A DNA stretch of 64,000 nucleotides, taken from Cognatiluteimonas sedimenti (lineage in GTDB: Bacteria; Pseudomonadota; Gammaproteobacteria; Xanthomonadales; Xanthomonadaceae). Of this stretch, positions 21,503 through 30,814 are shown piece after piece; within the stretch, counting starts at the first letter, position 1; every line of letters starts with the position of its first letter. The stretch spans positions 601,780-665,779 of the forward strand of contig NZ_JALGCL010000001.1 in assembly GCF_022808325.1 (NCBI RefSeq), written 5' to 3'. Made by a program: the position numbers and the translations under genes. Below the pieces are notes generated by a model. The model made no database searches. It was not told the DNA's origin and saw only the letters and a list, made by a program, of their open reading frames with translations.

Positions 21503-21904
21503 ATGCAATTGCTGGTGAACATCGATGTCGCCGACCTCGCCGATGCCGTGCGCTTCTACGGCGCGGCCTTCGGGCTCGCGCCCGTGCGTCGCTTCGGCGA
21601 CGACGGCGTGGAACTCGGCGGAATGCAGACTCCGGTGTTCCTGCTGCGGAAGCCGCAGGGCAGCGCGGCCGCCGCCGATTCCGAGCGCGACTACGCGCGC
21701 CACTGGACCCCGATCCACTGCGACGTGGTGGTCGACGACCTCGATGCCGCTCTGGTGCGCGCGATCGCCGCGGGCGCGGTGCAGGAAGGCGTGACCCGCG
21801 AAGCCGCCTGGGGCCGCATCGTGCAGGTTGCCGATCCGTTCGGCCACGGCTGGTGCCTGCTGCAGTTCCACGGCCGCGGCTACGACGAGATCGCGACGGC
21901 ATGA
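21503..21904 (+). CDS. VOC-family (glyoxalase-like) protein
   Basis: A 133-residue single-domain vicinal oxygen chelate protein with the paired beta-alpha-beta-beta-beta modules: LLVNIDVADLADAVRFYGAAFGL at the start, and CDVVVDDLDAALVRAIAAGAV with IVQVADPFGHGWCLLQ at the end. The enzymatic activity cannot be told from sequence; relatives include antibiotic-binding proteins, isomerases and dioxygenases. The chosen ATG 21503 has GGGAG five bases upstream; a GTG at 21461 would add 14 residues. Its stop overlaps the start of the cupin oxygenase gene (ATGA), so they are co-translated. Confidence 0.85.
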   Translation: MQLLVNIDVADLADAVRFYGAAFGLAPVRRFGDDGVELGGMQTPVFLLRKPQGSAAAADSERDYARHWTPIHCDVVVDDLDAALVRAIAAGAVQEGVTREAAWGRIVQVADPFGHGWCLLQFHGRGYDEIATA

Positions 21905-23154
21905 GCACGCCGCGCAAGCGCAAGCCGGCGGCCAAGCCGGCGGGCTCGGCGCCACGGGCCTTGCCGTTCGAAATCGACGCCACGGCGCAGCCTCCGCTGG
22001 GGATGCCTGCGGCGAATTTCCTGCGCGGCTACTGGCAGAAGCGGCCGCTGCTGATCCGCAATGCCTTCCCCGGTTTCGTCTCGCCGCTCTCGCCCGAGGA
22101 CCTCGCCGGCCTCGCCTGCGAGGAGGCGGCGCTGTCGCGCATCGTCGCCCACGAGCGCGAGCATGACCGCTGGCTGCTGCGCCACGGGCCGTTCCCCGAG
22201 CAGATGTTCCCGACCCTGCCCGACCACGACTGGACCCTGCTGGTGCAGGACGTGGACAAGTGGGATGCCGACATCGCCGCCCTGCTTCCGGCGTTCGGGT
22301 TCCTGCCACGCTGGCGGATCGACGACGTGATGGTGTCGTTCGCCGCGCCCGGTGGCTCGGTCGGCGCGCACGTTGACCAGTACGATGTGTTCCTGCTGCA
22401 GGCGCAGGGCCATCGGCGCTGGCAGGTCGATGCGTCCGAGTCGATGGGCAGGGGCGCGCCGCCGGTGCATTTCCGGCTCGATACCGAACTCAGGCTGCTG
22501 CAGCGCTTCACCCCCACCCACGACTGGGTGCTCGGCCCCGGCGACATGCTCTACCTGCCGCCGGGCGTACCCCACCATGGCGTCGCCGAAGATGCCTGCC
22601 TGACGTTTTCGATCGGCATGCGCGCGCCAGCCGCGGCGGAACTGCTCGGCGATTTCGTCGATACGCTGGCTGGGGAAGCCGACGATTCCTTGCGCTACCG
22701 CGACCCCGACCTGGTCCCGCCCGCGGACCCCAACGAAATCGATGCCGCCGCGATGCAGCGCGTGGTCGAGGCACTGAACCTGCTGCGGATGAACGACCCG
22801 GAGCGCCTTGGCGACTGGTTCGGGCGCTTCATCACCACCTATCGCAGTCCCGGCGAAGTCGCCGCTGCAGGGACAACCCCGGCACGGATCGAGACCGAAT
22901 GGCAGCTGGAACACGGTGCCAGCCTGCATCGGCACCCGTTCACGCGCATGGCCTGGCGCCGGGCCGGACGTGGCGCGCGGCTGTACGCCAGTGGCGAGGA
23001 GTTGGCGATGCCATTGCGCGATGCCAGGCGGCTGGCGGCGGCGGCCACGATCGACGGGCAGGCTTACGCCGCGTTGTCGCCGGCCGGTCGCGACGCGGTA
23101 ATGGCGTTGTATGTCCAGGGCCACTACCAGTTGCCGGCGGACGAAGAGGAATGA
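21901..23154 (+). CDS. roxA: JmjC/cupin oxygenase, RoxA (YcfD)-like ribosomal protein arginine hydroxylase
   Basis: Fe(II)/2-oxoglutarate dioxygenase. E. coli YcfD hydroxylates an arginine of ribosomal protein uL16. The 417-residue product has a basic N-terminus (RKRKPAAKPAG) absent from E. coli, then family sequence LRGYWQKRPLLIRNAFP. The metal triad is His157, Asp159 (GAHVDQYDVFLLQ) and His225 (LPPGVPHHG). A winged-helix-like C-terminal region follows. The start is ATG 21901 inside the VOC stop, and the stop overlaps the GNAT gene (ATGA), giving a three-gene coupled unit. Substrate is inferred by homology and was not checked. Confidence 0.88.
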   Translation: MSTPRKRKPAAKPAGSAPRALPFEIDATAQPPLGMPAANFLRGYWQKRPLLIRNAFPGFVSPLSPEDLAGLACEEAALSRIVAHEREHDRWLLRHGPFPEQMFPTLPDHDWTLLVQDVDKWDADIAALLPAFGFLPRWRIDDVMVSFAAPGGSVGAHVDQYDVFLLQAQGHRRWQVDASESMGRGAPPVHFRLDTELRLLQRFTPTHDWVLGPGDMLYLPPGVPHHGVAEDACLTFSIGMRAPAAAELLGDFVDTLAGEADDSLRYRDPDLVPPADPNEIDAAAMQRVVEALNLLRMNDPERLGDWFGRFITTYRSPGEVAAAGTTPARIETEWQLEHGASLHRHPFTRMAWRRAGRGARLYASGEELAMPLRDARRLAAAATIDGQAYAALSPAGRDAVMALYVQGHYQLPADEEE

Positions 23155-24128
23155 ACGCAGCCATGGGCATGGAGATCGGCGACAGCGGCGACGACGGCAA
23201 CGACGGCAGCCAGCCGTTCCGGGTGCTGGTGGTCGATTACGCGCAGGCCATGGCCGAACTGCATGCCGTGCGCGAAACCGTGTTCGTGCACGAGCAGGAC
23301 GTGCCCGCGGAACTGGAACGCGACGCCCTCGATCCCCGTTGCCTGCACGTGCTGGCGCGGGCGCTCGACGGCAGCGCGATCGGCGCCGGGCGCCTGGTGC
23401 CGCCCGAACACCCCGGGGCGCCGGCGCGGATCGGCCGCATGGCGGTGCTGCCGGACTGGCGCGGCAAGGGCGTCGGCGACGCGATGCTGCACGCGCTGTT
23501 GCTGCAGGCGCGCCGGCATGGCTGGTACACGGTCGCGCTCAACGCGCAGGTATCGGCGATCGACTTCTACCTGCGACACGACTTCATGCCGCGCGGCGAG
23601 CGTTTCATGGAAGCCGGGATCGAGCACCAGGCGATGCAGCGCACCTTGGCCGGCACCACCGCGATCGAGGATCGCGATGCCGCGATCGCCACCACCACCG
23701 CGCTGGTGCTGGCGGCGCGCCGCAGCCTGTGCATCTACAGCCGCGACCTCGATCCCGGCCTGTTCGACGCGGCACCGGTGCTGGATGCCCTGCGCCGCTT
23801 CGCCGCCGCGGGCGTGCGCGGCGAGGCGCGGTTCGTGCTGCAGGACGCGGCGACACCGCAGCGGGCGCACGCGCCGCTGCTGTCGCTGGCGCAGCGCCTG
23901 CCCAGCGTGTTCGCGTTCCGCGAGGTCGACGATCCGGTCGATCGCTCGTATCCGTCGGCGTTCATCGCCAACGACGCCGGCGGCTTCTACTTCCGCAACC
24001 TCGGCCATCGCTTCGACGGCGAGGCCGACCTGCACGCCCCGGGCCGCGCGCGCCAGCTGCGCGCGGAGTTCGATCGGATCTGGGAGCGCTCGCGCCCGGT
24101 GGCCGAGTACCGCGCCCTGGGGATCTGA
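23151..24128 (+). CDS. GNAT acetyltransferase with an extra C-terminal domain
   Basis: A 325-residue protein. Residues about 20-165 form a GNAT domain of the ElaA/YjcF type: RETVFVHEQDVPAELERD, then the acetyl-CoA loop AVLPDWRGKGVGDAMLHALL and the ending VSAIDFYLRHDFMPRGERF. The C-terminal half (about 175-325) is a second conserved domain with SLCIYSRDLDPGLFD, LAQRLPSVFAFREV and RQLRAEFDRIWERS. I recall it as DUF7931 in this lineage and it somewhat resembles a PLD-like fold without HKD motifs. ATG 23151 overlaps the RoxA stop; ATGs at 23163 and 23169 are alternatives. Acceptor substrate unknown; pairing with a ribosome-modifying oxygenase is suggestive. Confidence 0.85.
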   Translation: MNAAMGMEIGDSGDDGNDGSQPFRVLVVDYAQAMAELHAVRETVFVHEQDVPAELERDALDPRCLHVLARALDGSAIGAGRLVPPEHPGAPARIGRMAVLPDWRGKGVGDAMLHALLLQARRHGWYTVALNAQVSAIDFYLRHDFMPRGERFMEAGIEHQAMQRTLAGTTAIEDRDAAIATTTALVLAARRSLCIYSRDLDPGLFDAAPVLDALRRFAAAGVRGEARFVLQDAATPQRAHAPLLSLAQRLPSVFAFREVDDPVDRSYPSAFIANDAGGFYFRNLGHRFDGEADLHAPGRARQLRAEFDRIWERSRPVAEYRALGI

Positions 24129-24777
24129 TCGGACTCGCGGGATGGGCAAAGCCAAACGCTCCCGCGGCGGCAACAGCCTCGGATGACGACCTCGCGCCCG
24201 TGAGGTCCGCGCCGGAATCGGGAAAATCCGCCCCGAACCGAGCCGGTGCCCGGCAGGCCGGGGGTGCTGCGCCCTCCTGGCGTCAACCCGTTCTCGAGGC
24301 GGGACAGCGCATGAGCCTGGTGGAATCGGCTTCAATTGGAGTCGCCGTCCTGCGGGGCTCGCGGTGCTGCGCCCTCGTGACGACATCCTGTCTCCAGGTC
24401 GGGTCGCAGGACGACGACGAAGGGAGCGTGGGATTGCGGGTCTTCGTGGGCTCCATCTCCGAACGCCGGGCAACTGCCTGAGGCTGGTGGCATCGCGTTC
24501 GCCGTGGCCCCCGGATCCATTGGCCTGGGTGGCAGGTCCCCGGCATGCAATGGACTGTTTCAGCCGGTGACTGGTGCCGGAAATGTCCCGGTTCCCTGCA
24601 CTGTGGCGCGATGCGGGCAAACGGGCGTGGTGCAGTGCAGCGCGAAGGGGCTGGGGCTATAATTCAAGGTCTTGCGCGCCGGTCTTCGCCGATCCGCCAA
24701 AACGGCCGCAGGATCAGTCGCTTGAAACCAGTTTGCAAGGCTCCACCTCCCCTTCCAACGAGCTTGCCGGCGCCATA
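24129..24777 (+). other. Gene-free region upstream of sucA
   Basis: 649 bases without a convincing gene. GGTGCTGCGCCCTC occurs twice exactly 100 bases apart (24263-24276 and 24363-24376). A looser duplication of GAGCCTGGTGG-like sequence occurs near 24315 and 24480, so an old partial tandem duplication or decayed element is possible. The last 120 bases hold the sucA promoter and leader. Confidence 0.5.
24658..24663 (+). promoter_or_regulatory. Consensus -10 box of the sucA operon
   Basis: A perfect TATAAT at 24658-24663. The -35 region is weak (GTGCAG at 24635-24640, spacing 17), suggesting activator help. The predicted start near 24670 gives a leader of about 108 bases to the GTG at 24778, which also argues against translation from the upstream ATG at 24574. 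Confidence 0.6.
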
Positions 24778-27609
24778 GTGGACAGTCTCCTGAAGCAGTT
24801 TGCCCAGTCCTCGCAACTCGGCGCGAACGCCGATTACGTCGAGGGCCTGTACGAGCAGTACCTGGTGTCGCCCGACAGCGTCGGGCCCAAGTGGAAGGCC
24901 TATTTCGACGGTTTCAAGGGCCGCGAGGCCGGCGACGTACCGCACTCGGCCGTGATCCACGGCGTCGCGCTGGCCGCGCGCCGCGCCGCGAACGGCGCTG
25001 CCCCGCCTGCCGCCGGCACCGGCGACGACCGCGACCGCGCCGTCGGCAAGCTCGTGACCGCCTACCGCTCGCGCGGGCACCTGGGCGCCGATCTCGATCC
25101 CCTGGGCATGGCCACCAAGCCGGACGCGCCCGACCTGACCCTGGGCTTCCACCGGCTGTCCGAGGGCGACCTGGGCAGCGAGTTCTTCACCGGCGGCGTC
25201 GCCGGCCGCGAGCGGATGAAGCTGGCCGACCTGCTGGCCGTGCTCAAGGCGACCTACACCGGTTCCATCGGCGCGGAGTTCATGCACATCGCCGACGCCG
25301 AACAGCGCCGCTGGATGTACGAAAAGCTCGAGGCCGCCGCCGGCAACTACCGCCTGTCGAAGGACGCCAAGCTGCGGATCCTCGAACGCCTGACCGCCGC
25401 CGAAGGCCTGGAACGCTACCTGCACACCAAGTACGTGGGCCAGAAGCGCTTCTCGCTGGAAGGCGGCGACAGCCTGGTGCCGCTGCTGGACGCGGTCCTG
25501 CGCCGCGCGGGTGGCGACGGGGTCAAGGACACCGTGATCGGCATGGCCCATCGCGGCCGCCTCAACGTGCTGGTCAATACCCTGGGCAAGCCGCCGCGCA
25601 AGCTGTTCGACGAGTTCGAGGGCAAGTTCGACCATCCCCCGGCCGATCGCGCCCACACCGGCGACGTCAAATACCACATGGGTTTCAGCGCCAACATCGC
25701 CACGCCGGGTGGGCCGATGCACCTGGCGCTGGCGTTCAATCCCTCGCACCTGGAGATCGTCGACCCGGTGGTCGCCGGCAGCGTGCGCTCGCGCCAGGAG
25801 CGCCGCGGCGACACCCGGCGCAAGCAGGTGCTGCCGGTGCTGATCCACGGCGACGCCGCGTTCGCGGGCCAGGGCGTGGTGATGGAACTGCTGCAGATGT
25901 CGCAGGCGCGCGGGTTCCGCGTCGGTGGCACCGTGCACATCGTGGTCAACAACCAGGTCGGCTTCACCACCAGCGCCGCGGAGGACGCGCGCTCGACCCT
26001 GTACTGCACCGACGTGGCCAAGATGGTCGGCGCCCCGGTGCTGCACGTGAACGGCGACGATCCCGAGGCGGTGGTGTTCTGCGCCGAACTGGCGTTCGAC
26101 TTCCGCCAGCGCTTCGGCAAGGACGTGGTCGTCGACCTGGTGTGCTACCGCCGCCACGGCCACAACGAGGCGGACGAGCCCGCCGCGACCCAGCCGTTGA
26201 TGTACCAGAAGATCCGCGCCCACAAGACCACCCGCGACCTGTACGGCGAGGCACTGGTCGCGCAGGGCGTGCTCGGCGCCGACGCGGTCAAGGCGATGAT
26301 GGACGCCTACCGCGACAAGCTCGACGCCGGCGTGGTCACCACCGACATCGCCGACACCGGCCCGGACGCGCTGGCGATCGACTGGTCGCCGTTCCTGTCC
26401 GGCAAGATCTCCGATCCGGTCGACACCAAGGTGCCGCGCAAGAAGCTCGATGCGCTTGCCACCGCGATCAACGCGATACCGGACAACATCAAGCTGCACC
26501 CGCGCGTGGCCAAGATCTACGACGACCGCCGCAAGATGGCGGCTGGCGTGCAGCCCGGCGACTGGGGCTTCGCCGAGAACCTGGCCTACGCCACCCTGCT
26601 GGAAGACGGTTACAAGCTGCGCCTGGTCGGACAGGACTCGGGGCGCGGCACCTTCTTCCATCGCCACGCGATCCTGCACGACCAGGCCACCGACGCGTAC
26701 TACGAACCGCTGCGCCAGCTGCCGGGGAAAGCGGACGACGTCACCATCATCGACTCGCTGCTCAGCGAGGAAGCGGTGATGGGCTTCGAGTACGGCTACG
26801 CCACCGCCGACCCGATGACCCTGGACATCTGGGAAGCGCAGTTCGGCGACTTCGCCAACGGCGCCCAGGTGGTGATCGACCAGTTCCTGTCGTCGGGCGA
26901 GGCCAAGTGGAACCGCCTGTGCGGCCTTGCCCTGTTCCTGCCGCACGGATACGAAGGCCAGGGCCCCGAACACAGCTCGGCGCGCCTGGAACGCTTCCTG
27001 CAACTGTGCGCGCTGGACAACATGATCGTGTGCGCACCGACCACGCCGGCGCAGGACTTCCACATGATCCGCCGGCAGATGCGCATGGCGACCCGCAAGC
27101 CGCTGGTGGTGATGACGCCGAAGTCGCTGCTGCGCCACAAGCTGGCGGTGTCGAGCCTGGACGAACTGGCCAAGGGTTCGTTCCAGGAGCTGATCCCTGA
27201 CACCACGGCCAGCGCGAAGAAGGTCAAGCGCGTGGTGGTGTGCGCCGGCAAGGTCTATTACGACCTGCTGGAGGAAGCGCAGAAACAGGGGATCAAGGAC
27301 GTCGCCCTGGTTCGCGTCGAGCAACTGTATCCATTCCCGCGCACGCAGCTGGTCGCCGAACTCAAGCGCCACGCGTCCGCCAAGGAAGTGATGTGGTGCC
27401 AGGAAGAACCGCAGAACCAGGGTGCCTGGTACCAGATCCAGCACCACCTGCGCGCCTGCCTGCAACCGGGCCAGGTGCTGGACTACGCCGGTCGCGCGCG
27501 TTCGCCCTCGCCCGCCGCCGGGCACATGGACGAGCACGTGGCCGAGCAGGCGCAACTGGTCGCCGACGCGCTGGTCAATCCGCTAGATGGCGACCACGTC
27601 GCCGAATGA
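24778..27609 (+). CDS. sucA: 2-oxoglutarate dehydrogenase E1 component
   Basis: Thiamine-diphosphate-dependent decarboxylase of the TCA-cycle 2-oxoglutarate dehydrogenase complex. The product has 943 residues from the GTG at 24778 (E. coli 933). The first residues DSLLKQFAQSSQLGANADYVEGLYEQYL form the E2-binding N-terminal helix. The ThDP and substrate pocket regions GMAHRGRLNVLVN, AFNPSHLEIVDPVV and HGDAAFAGQGVVMELLQ are present. The C-terminal part carries LPHGYEGQGPEHSSARLERFLQL. The frame remains open upstream to 24574, but that part precedes the TATAAT box and does not resemble the family. It is followed after 96 bases by sucB. Confidence 0.97.
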   Translation: MDSLLKQFAQSSQLGANADYVEGLYEQYLVSPDSVGPKWKAYFDGFKGREAGDVPHSAVIHGVALAARRAANGAAPPAAGTGDDRDRAVGKLVTAYRSRGHLGADLDPLGMATKPDAPDLTLGFHRLSEGDLGSEFFTGGVAGRERMKLADLLAVLKATYTGSIGAEFMHIADAEQRRWMYEKLEAAAGNYRLSKDAKLRILERLTAAEGLERYLHTKYVGQKRFSLEGGDSLVPLLDAVLRRAGGDGVKDTVIGMAHRGRLNVLVNTLGKPPRKLFDEFEGKFDHPPADRAHTGDVKYHMGFSANIATPGGPMHLALAFNPSHLEIVDPVVAGSVRSRQERRGDTRRKQVLPVLIHGDAAFAGQGVVMELLQMSQARGFRVGGTVHIVVNNQVGFTTSAAEDARSTLYCTDVAKMVGAPVLHVNGDDPEAVVFCAELAFDFRQRFGKDVVVDLVCYRRHGHNEADEPAATQPLMYQKIRAHKTTRDLYGEALVAQGVLGADAVKAMMDAYRDKLDAGVVTTDIADTGPDALAIDWSPFLSGKISDPVDTKVPRKKLDALATAINAIPDNIKLHPRVAKIYDDRRKMAAGVQPGDWGFAENLAYATLLEDGYKLRLVGQDSGRGTFFHRHAILHDQATDAYYEPLRQLPGKADDVTIIDSLLSEEAVMGFEYGYATADPMTLDIWEAQFGDFANGAQVVIDQFLSSGEAKWNRLCGLALFLPHGYEGQGPEHSSARLERFLQLCALDNMIVCAPTTPAQDFHMIRRQMRMATRKPLVVMTPKSLLRHKLAVSSLDELAKGSFQELIPDTTASAKKVKRVVVCAGKVYYDLLEEAQKQGIKDVALVRVEQLYPFPRTQLVAELKRHASAKEVMWCQEEPQNQGAWYQIQHHLRACLQPGQVLDYAGRARSPSPAAGHMDEHVAEQAQLVADALVNPLDGDHVAE

Positions 27610-27705
27610 TGCCCCACCGCCATTCCGGGCGCGGCGAAGAAACCGCTGCCCGGATTCCATCCCCAGCTTCCCATCCCGTTCGGAACGACATTTAGGACAC
27701 CCGCC

Positions 27706-28926
27706 ATGGCCATCGAAGTCAAAGTCCCGGTTCTTCCGGAATCCGTTTCCGACGCCACCATCGCCACCTGGAACAAGAAGGCCGGCGACGCGGTCGCGCG
27801 CGACGAGAACCTGGTCGACCTGGAAACCGACAAGGTCGTGCTGGAGGTGCCGTCGCCGGTCGATGGCGTGCTCAAGGAAATCCGCTTCGAGGCCGGCGCC
27901 ACCGTGACCAGCCAGCAGGTGCTGGCGATCATCGAGGAAGGCGCCGCGGCCGCGCCCAAGGCCGAGCCGTCGAAGGCCGAGCCGTCGAAGGCCGAGGCAC
28001 CCAAGGCCGAGGCACCGAAGCCCGCCGCACCGGCCAAGGCCGCCGCCCCCGCTCCGCCCAGGGCCGCCAGCGGCAACGACCAGCTGCCTCCGGGCGCGCG
28101 CTTCGCCGCCGAAACCTCCGGGGTGGATGCGGCGCAGGTCGAAGGCACCGGCCGCAAGGGCGCGGTGACCAAGGAAGACATCGTCAACTACGCCAGCGGC
28201 AGGACCGCCGGCGTGTCCGGCGGCGCGCGCCCCGAAGAGCGCGTGCCGATGACCCGCATCCGCAAGCGCATCGCCGAGCGCCTGATGCAGTCGAAGAATT
28301 CGATCGCCATGCTCACGTCGTTCAACGAGGTCAACCTCGGCAAGGTCATGGCGATGCGCAAGGAGCTGGGTGAACAGTTCCAGAAGGACCACGGCATCAA
28401 GCTCGGCTTCATGAGCTTCTTCGCCAAGGCCGCCGCCAATGCGTTGCAGAAGTACCCTGTGGTCAACGCCTCGGTCGACGGCGACGACATCATCTACCAC
28501 GGCTACGCCGACATCTCGATCGCGGTCTCGACCGACCGTGGCCTGGTGACACCGGTGCTGCGCAACGTCGAGCGGATGGGCTTCGCCGATGTCGAGAAGG
28601 CGATCGACGGCTATGCGAAGGCTGCGCGCGAGGGCGGGCTCAAGCTGGAGGACCTGCAGGGCGGCACCTTCACCATCACCAACGGCGGCACCTTCGGCTC
28701 GCTGATGTCCACGCCGATCGTGAACCCGCCGCAGTCGGCGATCCTGGGCATGCACACGATCAAGGAGCGCCCGATCGTCGAGAACGGACAGGTCGTGGCC
28801 GCGCCGATGATGTACATCGCGCTCTCCTACGACCACCGCATCATCGACGGCAAGGACGCGGTGCTGTTCCTGGTCGACATCAAGAACCAGCTCGAGAACC
28901 CGCATCGGATGCTGCTGGGGATGTGA
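27706..28926 (+). CDS. sucB: Dihydrolipoyllysine succinyltransferase (E2)
   Basis: Core of the 2-oxoglutarate dehydrogenase complex, transferring succinyl groups to CoA. The 406-residue product has one N-terminal lipoyl domain with the lipoylated Lys43 ([11 protein letters not shown]). An Ala/Pro/Lys linker with tandem [10 protein letters not shown] repeats covers about 85-115. The E1/E3-binding domain is about 125-165 and the catalytic domain has [13 protein letters not shown] with His377 and Asp381. Between SucA and Lpd on the same strand, it makes with them a complete complex. Start ATG 27706. Confidence 0.97.
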   Translation: MAIEVKVPVLPESVSDATIATWNKKAGDAVARDENLVDLETDKVVLEVPSPVDGVLKEIRFEAGATVTSQQVLAIIEEGAAAAPKAEPSKAEPSKAEAPKAEAPKPAAPAKAAAPAPPRAASGNDQLPPGARFAAETSGVDAAQVEGTGRKGAVTKEDIVNYASGRTAGVSGGARPEERVPMTRIRKRIAERLMQSKNSIAMLTSFNEVNLGKVMAMRKELGEQFQKDHGIKLGFMSFFAKAAANALQKYPVVNASVDGDDIIYHGYADISIAVSTDRGLVTPVLRNVERMGFADVEKAIDGYAKAAREGGLKLEDLQGGTFTITNGGTFGSLMSTPIVNPPQSAILGMHTIKERPIVENGQVVAAPMMYIALSYDHRIIDGKDAVLFLVDIKNQLENPHRMLLGM

Positions 28927-28946
28927 TCCCCGCACTGGCAAGAGCG

Positions 28947-28998
28947 CCCCTCATCCGGCCCTTCGGGCCACCTTCTCCCCGCTGCGCGGGGCGAAGGG
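28947..28998. repeat. Two-hairpin element between sucB and lpd
   Basis: Hairpin 1: GGCCC (28957-28961) and GGGCC (28965-28969) around TTC. Hairpin 2: CCTTC-T-CCCCGC (28971-28982) pairs with GCGGGG-C-GAAGG (28986-28997) around TGC. From memory this GGCCCTTCGGGCC / CTCCCCGC-GCGGGG arrangement occurs as a dispersed intergenic element in many proteobacteria; no second copy was noticed here. It may stabilise the upstream mRNA or reduce read-through into lpd. Confidence 0.6.
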
Positions 28999-29016
28999 AA
29001 GACACAGGAAACGGAA

Positions 29017-30456
29017 ATGGCTGAACAATTCGACGTCGTCGTCATCGGTGCCGGCCCGGCCGGCTACCACGCCGCGATCCGCGCCGCCCAGCTCGGGCTG
29101 AAGACCGCGTGCATCGACGCCGCGCTGGGCAAGGACGGCAAGCCCGCCCTCGGCGGCACCTGCCTGCGCGTGGGCTGCATCCCGTCCAAGGCGCTGCTCG
29201 ATTCCAGCCGCCAGTTCTGGAACATGGGCCACCTCTTCGACCAGCATGGCATCAGCTTCGAGAAGCCGGCGATGGACGTGAAGAAGATGGTCGCCCGCAA
29301 GGACGGCATCGTGAAGCAGTTCACCGGCGGCATCGCGGCGCTGTTCAAGGCCAACAAGGTGACGCCGTACTACGGCCATGGCGTGCTGCATCCGGGCAAC
29401 GTGGTGAAGGTCAGGCAGCACGACGGTTCCGAAGTCGAACTGCACGGCACCAACGTCGTCATCGCCGCCGGCTCGGATTCGATCGAGCTGCCGTTCGCCA
29501 AGTTCGGCGAGCACATCATCGACAACGTCGGCGCCCTGGACCTCGAGCAGGTGCCGAAGCGCCTGGGCGTGATCGGAGCCGGCGTGATCGGGCTGGAACT
29601 GGGCAGCGTGTGGAAGCGGCTGGGCGCCGAGGTCACCATCCTCGAAGGCCTGCCGAACTTCCTCGCCGCCGCCGATGCGGAAGTGGCGAAGGTCGCCGCG
29701 CGCGAGTTCAAGAAGCAGGGCCTGGAGATCAAGCTGGGCTGCAAGGTGACCGGCACCGAGGTGAAGAAGGCCGGCAGCAAGTCGTTTGAAGTCAGCGTCG
29801 CCTACACCGACGACAAGGGCGCCGCGCAGGAAATCGTGGTGGACAAGCTGCTGGTGGCCGTGGGCCGCCGCGCCGCCACCCGCGGCCTGCTGGCCGAGGG
29901 CACCGGCGTGCAGCTCAACGAGCGCGGCCAGGTGGTGGTCGACGAGCACTGCCACACCGGCGTCGACGGCGTGTGGGCGGTCGGCGACTGCGTGCGCGGG
30001 CCGATGCTGGCGCACAAGGGCTTCGAGGAAGGCATCGCGGTGGCCGAGCTGATCGCGGGCCTGCCGGGCCACGTGAACTTCGACACCATCCCGTGGGTGA
30101 TCTACACCGAGCCGGAAATCGCCTGGGTCGGCAAGACCGAGGAGCAGCTCAAGGCCGACGGCATCCCGTACAAGGCCGGCAGCTTCCCGTTCGCGGCGGT
30201 GGGCCGCGCGGTGGCGATGGCCGAGCCGGTAGGTTTCGTGAAGGTGCTCGCGCACGCCGAGACCGACACCATCCTGGGCATGCACCTGGTCGGCGCCAAC
30301 GTCTCCGAACTGGTCCACGAAGGCGTGCTGGCAATGGAGTTCAAGGGCAGCGCCGACGACCTCGCACGCATCTGCCACGCGCACCCGTCGCTGTCGGAGG
30401 CGGTGCACGATGCCGCGATGGCCGTGCACAAGCGGGCGATCCACAAGGCCAACTGA
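29017..30456 (+). CDS. lpdA: Dihydrolipoyl dehydrogenase (E3)
   Basis: FAD enzyme that reoxidises the lipoyl groups of the 2-oxoglutarate (and perhaps other) dehydrogenase complexes with NAD+. 479 residues. FAD-binding VVVIGAGPAGYHAAIRAAQLG lies at the N-terminus. The redox disulfide is Cys49-Cys54 in GGTCLRVGCIPSKAL and the NAD-binding site is LGVIGAGVIGLELGSVW. The C-terminal dimerisation domain has the catalytic His456-Glu461 pair in HAHPSLSEA. It follows sucB by 90 bases containing a double hairpin. The DUF3147 gene starts 13 bases after the stop, so read-through is likely. Confidence 0.97.
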   Translation: MAEQFDVVVIGAGPAGYHAAIRAAQLGLKTACIDAALGKDGKPALGGTCLRVGCIPSKALLDSSRQFWNMGHLFDQHGISFEKPAMDVKKMVARKDGIVKQFTGGIAALFKANKVTPYYGHGVLHPGNVVKVRQHDGSEVELHGTNVVIAAGSDSIELPFAKFGEHIIDNVGALDLEQVPKRLGVIGAGVIGLELGSVWKRLGAEVTILEGLPNFLAAADAEVAKVAAREFKKQGLEIKLGCKVTGTEVKKAGSKSFEVSVAYTDDKGAAQEIVVDKLLVAVGRRAATRGLLAEGTGVQLNERGQVVVDEHCHTGVDGVWAVGDCVRGPMLAHKGFEEGIAVAELIAGLPGHVNFDTIPWVIYTEPEIAWVGKTEEQLKADGIPYKAGSFPFAAVGRAVAMAEPVGFVKVLAHAETDTILGMHLVGANVSELVHEGVLAMEFKGSADDLARICHAHPSLSEAVHDAAMAVHKRAIHKAN

Positions 30457-30469
30457 CGGGCACCAGGCG

Positions 30470-30814
30470 GTGAACGTCCAGTTCCTGCTCAAGATCGCGA
30501 TCACGGTCGCGCTGGTGCTGCTGGCATCGGCGCTGGCCCGTCGCCAAGGCTGGCTCGGCGCGCTGGTCGCATCGTTGCCGCTGACCTCGCTGCTGGTGCT
30601 GGCCTGGCTCTATCACGACACGCGCGACCCGAAGCAGGTCGCCGACCTGGCGATGGGCATCTTCTGGTTCGTGCTCGGCAGCCTGCCGTTTTTCGTCGCA
30701 CTCGCGCTCGCCTTGCGCCATGGCTGGCGCATCGGCCCGGCATTCGCGCTCGCGGGGGCGGCGGGATTCGCCGGAGTTTCCCTCACCCAATGGCTGCTGG
30801 CGCGCGGCCCATGA
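30470..30814 (+). CDS. DUF3147 small inner-membrane protein
   Basis: A 114-residue integral membrane protein with about four hydrophobic helices. The conserved family segment is RRQGWLGALVASLPLTSLLVLAWLYHDT near residues 25-52. The GTG start at 30470 (VNVQFLLKIAITVAL) is preceded by a modest AGG. Its stop overlaps the start of the LOG-family gene (ATGA). Function of the family is unknown. The placement directly after lpd is probably transcriptional convenience, but coupling to the LOG gene is tight. Confidence 0.82.
   Translation: MNVQFLLKIAITVALVLLASALARRQGWLGALVASLPLTSLLVLAWLYHDTRDPKQVADLAMGIFWFVLGSLPFFVALALALRHGWRIGPAFALAGAAGFAGVSLTQWLLARGP

Noticed and set aside
24574-24777. 68-residue N-terminal extension of SucA from the ATG at 24574
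   Set aside because: It lies upstream of the TATAAT box, and the family N-terminus (DSLLKQFAQ) begins at the GTG at 24778.
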